Source: Xanthobacteraceae bacterium (GTDB lineage: Bacteria > Pseudomonadota > Alphaproteobacteria > Rhizobiales > Xanthobacteraceae). Taken from it: a stretch of 8,434 bases of DNA. The stretch covers positions 1 to 8,434 of the forward strand of contig JASHYD010000575.1 in the NCBI GenBank assembly GCA_030043175.1, in the 5' to 3' direction. Each line of letters begins with the position of its first letter. The stretch's first letter is position 1. Shown here one piece after another: positions 5,806-8,434 of this stretch. The position numbers and the translations under genes were made by a program. The notes under the pieces are model-generated. The model saw only the letters and a list, made by a program, of their open reading frames with translations. It was not told where the DNA came from and did not search any database.

Positions 5806-5959
5806 GCGAGGCCGCGTGATTAACTACCGATAACGGATATTCCCGCTACTAATCGACCTTCGGCCCTATCGAGCGCGGTATCCGAGGGATGCGATCCAGT
5901 ATCGGGACGGGCGAGGATTATTGCGAGGAGTGGCTGTCGTGCGCACGCGCGGCGGGTGA
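5806..5959. other. Short convergent gap before the AraC gene
   Basis: No gene or clear terminator seen. Collagen-like (+) and AraC (-) genes converge on this gap. Confidence 0.4.
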
Positions 5960-7099
5960 TCAAAACTTCCTCATAGCCCCCCGGCTCAGTCCGCGACCCA
6001 TGCTGCGGCGCGCGATGCCGAGGCTGCGCCGGAATTCGCCGGGCGTCTGTCCGATCCAGCGCCGGAAGGCGCGGACGAAATGGCTGGGGTCGGCGTAGCC
6101 GAGCTGCAGGGCGACCTGGGTTACCTGCATCTCGCCCTGCTCCAGAAGCGTCGTGGCATGCCGGCTGAGGACACGGTCCATCACCGCTTCGAAGGTGGTG
6201 TTGTGGATGCTCAGATGGCGTTGCAGGGACCGGCCCGACAGGTCCAATTTCCGGGCCACCCAGTCAACGTGCGGCCGGCCTTCGAGCAGGGCCAACTCGA
6301 TGAGGTGCTCGACGCATTTCACGATGTCGCGCGGGTCAGGCACGGCGGTCTCGATTTCGACGATGCCGCCATCATCCGGCAGTCCCGGTCGGAGGCTGGG
6401 CAGTTCCAGCAACTCGGAGGAAAAGATGATCGCCGACACCGCGCCGCGCGAGAGTTCGCATGACAGCACGTCTTGCACCGCTGCTCGGCGCATGATCGGC
6501 GGTCCGATGACCTCCACCTGCGGCGGCGTCCACCGCGGTCCGGCGAAGCGCCGCAGCAGATCGAGCATGTAGCCGAGCGCCAGGATGTCGTGCTTCTGCC
6601 GTCCCACTTCGGTCGAGACGGAAATGTCGTACGTCCACCGCGCCCACGGCCCATCGACATCAAGGCGAAGACTCGTTGAGGACTGCAAAAGTGCGCCGAT
6701 CAGCAGGCTGGCCCGTGCGATGGCGGCCTCGAGGCGGGGCGCCGATAACAGACGGTCTCCGTACACGCCCAGGCCGGGTATGCCGGCCTCCGACGCCAGC
6801 CGCGCCGAGAGCGCCTCGTCGCCAATTTCGCGCGAGGCATATTCCAGCAGACGGACCTGGTCGCGCAGCGGCACCAGCATCTCCGGCTGATCAATCAAGC
6901 TGAGCGGCAGTTCGGCGTGGGAAAACACCCGCGCGATGGAACCACCCCTGATTTCCACGGCGTCGGCGAGAGCGCCGTTTGAACGTGCCTTGGTGAAACC
7001 GGTTTCCTGCATTCGCCGCGGCTTTACGGTTGGAGCGGCTTCCATGAGGGCCGCCGTTGTCGCGAAGCGTCCAACGTCGTCGGAAGCCCTCTGTCGCAT
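5960..7099 (-). CDS. AraC-family transcriptional regulator
   Basis: The protein has 379 residues. The C-terminal part, about 284-361, is a typical double helix-turn-helix AraC domain. It has VDWVARKLDLSGRSLQRHLS (first HTH), then VTQVALQLGYADPSHFVRAF (second HTH), then RRWIGQTPGEFRR. The first about 270 residues match the long N-terminal region of the 'arabinose-binding domain' AraC type (PF12625-like), which often responds to lipid-like or small organic ligands. Examples are LIDQPEMLVPLRDQVRLLEY (68-87) and IPGLGVYGDRLLSAPRLEAA (107-126). No membrane segment. The start at 7099 has GGAAG 7 bases upstream. It is divergent from the autotransporter gene with 399 bases between starts, which suggests it regulates that gene, itself, or both. 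The ligand is unknown. Confidence 0.9.
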   Translation of the reverse strand: MRQRASDDVGRFATTAALMEAAPTVKPRRMQETGFTKARSNGALADAVEIRGGSIARVFSHAELPLSLIDQPEMLVPLRDQVRLLEYASREIGDEALSARLASEAGIPGLGVYGDRLLSAPRLEAAIARASLLIGALLQSSTSLRLDVDGPWARWTYDISVSTEVGRQKHDILALGYMLDLLRRFAGPRWTPPQVEVIGPPIMRRAAVQDVLSCELSRGAVSAIIFSSELLELPSLRPGLPDDGGIVEIETAVPDPRDIVKCVEHLIELALLEGRPHVDWVARKLDLSGRSLQRHLSIHNTTFEAVMDRVLSRHATTLLEQGEMQVTQVALQLGYADPSHFVRAFRRWIGQTPGEFRRSLGIARRSMGRGLSRGAMRKF

Positions 7100-7106
7100 G
7101 GGCGGG

Positions 7107-7111
7107 CTTCC
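7107..7111 (-). promoter_or_regulatory. Ribosome binding site of the AraC gene
   Basis: GGAAG on the minus strand, 7 bases before the ATG at 7099; it supports the 379-residue form over later in-frame Met codons (residues 19 and 30). Confidence 0.6.
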
Positions 7112-7152
7112 GTCGCGCGTATATCAATTCATCCGATCAGACTGGCGCACTC

Positions 7153-7170
7153 GCATGCCAGCAGCATGCC
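7153..7170. repeat. Direct repeat GCATGCC in the AraC upstream region
   Basis: GCATGCC occurs at 7153-7159 and 7164-7170, 11 bases apart, about one helical turn. It lies 54-71 bases upstream of the AraC start. AraC proteins often bind direct repeats, so this could be an autoregulatory site (inference). Confidence 0.3.
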
Positions 7171-7293
7171 GAGTCCCGCTGGCGACCGGCAGCGACACGG
7201 TCATGAAATCACTGTAATGTCGACACTCAAGGTTTGCATGCTCGCTCATTTTGATGCTATGCGATTACCGCGTATGTATCATGCATGGCGTGA

Positions 7294-7322
7294 AATGGCT
7301 AGTCCGACACAAAATAGCCATT
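7294..7322. promoter_or_regulatory. 8-base perfect dyad, candidate operator
   Basis: AATGGCTA (7294-7301) and TAGCCATT (7315-7322) are exact reverse complements with a 13-base spacer, in the middle of the AraC / autotransporter gap. No T-run follows, and it is inside neither gene. Spacing suits a dimeric regulator. Confidence 0.45.
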
Positions 7323-7423
7323 CTGGCTTGGGACCTTCTTAAGGACGAGTTTGCGTTATTAGCATGGCGCCAGTTTGTCGGGCGAGCGGCTCAGATACGG
7401 CTCAGTGCAGCTTGGCGCTTTGA

Positions 7424-7440
7424 GTGCGTTGTTAACGCAC
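7424..7440. promoter_or_regulatory. 17-base palindrome upstream of the autotransporter
   Basis: GTGCGTT, GTT, AACGCAC is a perfect 7-base dyad around a 3-base centre. It ends 58 bases before the autotransporter ATG, which is close enough to overlap a promoter or lie in the 5' leader. It could be a repressor operator or an mRNA hairpin. Confidence 0.45.
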
Positions 7441-7486
7441 GCAGCGTGATGGGGTGATTAACAAGGGTGATATTGGCGTGTTGATT

Positions 7487-7492
7487 GGGAGG
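7487..7492 (+). promoter_or_regulatory. Strong ribosome binding site of the autotransporter gene
   Basis: GGGAGG lies 6 bases before the ATG at 7499. It decides against the in-frame GTG at 7478. Confidence 0.75.
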
Positions 7493-7498
7493 GGGGCG

Positions 7499-8434
7499 AT
7501 GTTCAGCGCAGGGGCGGAGTGTGTCCTCGGCCTTGAGTCAAAGGCGTTAGCGCGCGGCACAAAGGCGAAGGGCCTGATCCTCGGGGCCGGTGCACTCACC
7601 CTGATGCTGTTTTCCAGCTCGGCTGCCCAGGCTCAGTGCACTGCGACCGGGTCACTCCAGGGCAGCCCGCTGAGCCCAACGGTTGCGATGGCAGTTGCGG
7701 GCGTATCGGCGTCCGTGAACGCGCTTGTTACTTCGATCAATACCGCGAACACAGCGTTCCTCACTCAGTCAAGTGCGTTCGTCGGAAGTCCAGCCAATCC
7801 TCAGCCCGACCAGGAGGGTGGCGGTGTGTGGGCCCGCGGCGTTGGCGGCCACCTCAGCACCAGCACGACCTCGACAACCGGAAACATAAGCTTTGGCGGG
7901 CCTGTGGCGGCCAACATTACTTGCGATACGCGCACGCGGGAAGACTTTGCTGGCGTTCAGATCGGCAGCGACTTTGCCAGGCTGAATCTGAACGGGTGGA
8001 ACCTGCACTTAGGTTCGACGGTGGGTTACTTGGGCGCGAACACGCAAGATGGCACTCCGCCCGGTCTCAATCCCGGGCCTCCCACTTTTCGCGACAATCT
8101 GCAGATCCCGTTCGTTGGCGCTTATGCCGCCGCAAGTTACGGAGGTTTTCTCATTGACGGGCAAGTTCGCGGGGATTTTTTCGAAAACCAGGTCTCTGAC
8201 GACAACCACGGCCTATCGGATCAGCATTTCAATGCGCGCGGCATCAGTCTGACCGGAAATGTCGCTTACAATCAAAATCTCGGCAACGGGTGGTTCGTCG
8301 AGCCATCGGCAGGGATCGTTTGGTCAAGAACGAATGTCGATCAACTGAATGTCCCGGGGACCATGGTTCTCGCTAGTGGCCCCGGGCCCAGCGGGGTCCT
8401 GATTCCTCCTTGGCAACTGACCGTCAACGACATC
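7499..8434 (+). CDS. Autotransporter-type outer-membrane beta-barrel protein, C-terminus cut by window edge
   Basis: The frame is open from ATG 7499 to the right edge, giving 312 residues with no stop. A long signal peptide has a charged n-region of about 24 residues, a hydrophobic core GLILGAGALTLMLFSS (25-40) and cleavage after AAQA (45). Residues 46-105 are a short Ala/Ser/Thr/Val-rich segment with no beta-helix repeats. From about residue 109, alternating amphipathic stretches look like barrel strands: GVWARGVGGHLSTS (109-122), DFAGVQIGSDFARLNLNGWN (149-168), LHLGSTVGYLGAN (169-181), QIPFVGAYAAASYGGFLIDG (202-221), then GQVRGDFFENQVSD, ARGISLTGNVAYN (247-259) and GWFVEPSAGIVWSRT (264-278). 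From memory this matches Bradyrhizobium proteins named 'autotransporter outer membrane beta-barrel domain-containing protein'. A short passenger suggests an anchored barrel, not a secreted adhesin or enzyme (inference). The divergent AraC gene may control it. Confidence 0.87.
   Translation, partial: MFSAGAECVLGLESKALARGTKAKGLILGAGALTLMLFSSSAAQAQCTATGSLQGSPLSPTVAMAVAGVSASVNALVTSINTANTAFLTQSSAFVGSPANPQPDQEGGGVWARGVGGHLSTSTTSTTGNISFGGPVAANITCDTRTREDFAGVQIGSDFARLNLNGWNLHLGSTVGYLGANTQDGTPPGLNPGPPTFRDNLQIPFVGAYAAASYGGFLIDGQVRGDFFENQVSDDNHGLSDQHFNARGISLTGNVAYNQNLGNGWFVEPSAGIVWSRTNVDQLNVPGTMVLASGPGPSGVLIPPWQLTVNDI

Larger units (their letters stand above)
7100..7498. other. Shared upstream region of the divergent AraC and autotransporter genes
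   Basis: No gene is convincing here: the 68-residue frame at 7251-7457 has no recognisable family or ribosome binding site. The region holds the direct repeat at 7153-7170, the dyad at 7294-7322 and the palindrome at 7424-7440. Two divergent promoters must lie here; I could not assign -35/-10 boxes with confidence. Confidence 0.55.

Noticed and set aside
6080..6572. Plus-strand frames of 127 and 139 residues
   Set aside because: Antisense shadows of the AraC gene, which has full-length family similarity on the minus strand.
7251..7457. A 68-residue open frame in the AraC / autotransporter gap
   Set aside because: No ribosome binding site or family resemblance; it covers both dyads, which suggests regulatory DNA.
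7636..8157. A 173-residue plus-strand open frame
   Set aside because: It is an out-of-frame reading of the autotransporter gene; its translation is Arg/Cys/Trp-rich with no family pattern, while the frame starting at 7499 has a signal peptide and barrel strands.

Overview
The window looks like an accessory stretch of a high-GC alphaproteobacterial chromosome, most likely Bradyrhizobium or a near relative (Nitrobacteraceae). The evidence is the GC-rich codon use, a protein pair ending in an HGG / GNxNALKHG protein, a small collagen-like lipoprotein with a Cys-rich tail, and a short-passenger autotransporter. From memory these families are common in that group. No rRNA, tRNA, CRISPR array or intact insertion sequence was seen.

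Layout. (1) At the left edge, on the minus strand, is the first 167 codons of an exported protein of unknown function, cut by the window edge (501-1). (2) About 650 bp without a convincing gene follows. (3) A peroxiredoxin-like CxxC protein (1155-1850, +) converges on a full-length LysR regulator (2895-1942, -). (4) Directly upstream of that LysR gene, and probably holding its promoter, is a frameshifted N-terminal remnant of an ABC-type substrate-binding protein (about 3258-2911, -). (5) Degraded sequence follows. It includes a LysR gene cut off after its DNA-binding domain (3729-4106, +), fused tail-to-tail to a frameshifted fragment of an unidentified minus-strand gene (about 4243-4045). 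(6) Next are two overlapping plus-strand genes of unknown function (4491-5051 and 4906-5160), with 146 bases read in two frames. (7) A collagen-like small lipoprotein (5317-5703, +) is followed by a possible broken small WxVY-type gene (5711-5805). (8) An AraC-family regulator (7099-5960, -) is divergent from an autotransporter/beta-barrel outer-membrane protein (7499 to the right edge, +). Their 399-bp shared upstream region holds two clear dyads and a direct repeat.

How the parts fit. The divergent AraC / autotransporter pair is the most plausible regulatory unit: a one-component regulator next to a surface protein, with operator-like symmetry between them. The peroxiredoxin-like gene and the LysR gene are neighbours but convergent, so a functional link is only a guess. 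The middle of the window (about 2.9-4.3 kb) is a graveyard of three broken genes with at least one recombination junction, as expected for a region of frequent gain and loss. I found no convincing new multi-gene system. The features most worth a second look are the dual-coding overlap, the decayed ABC-protein remnant fused to the LysR promoter region, the LysR / unknown-gene junction, and the dyads upstream of the autotransporter.
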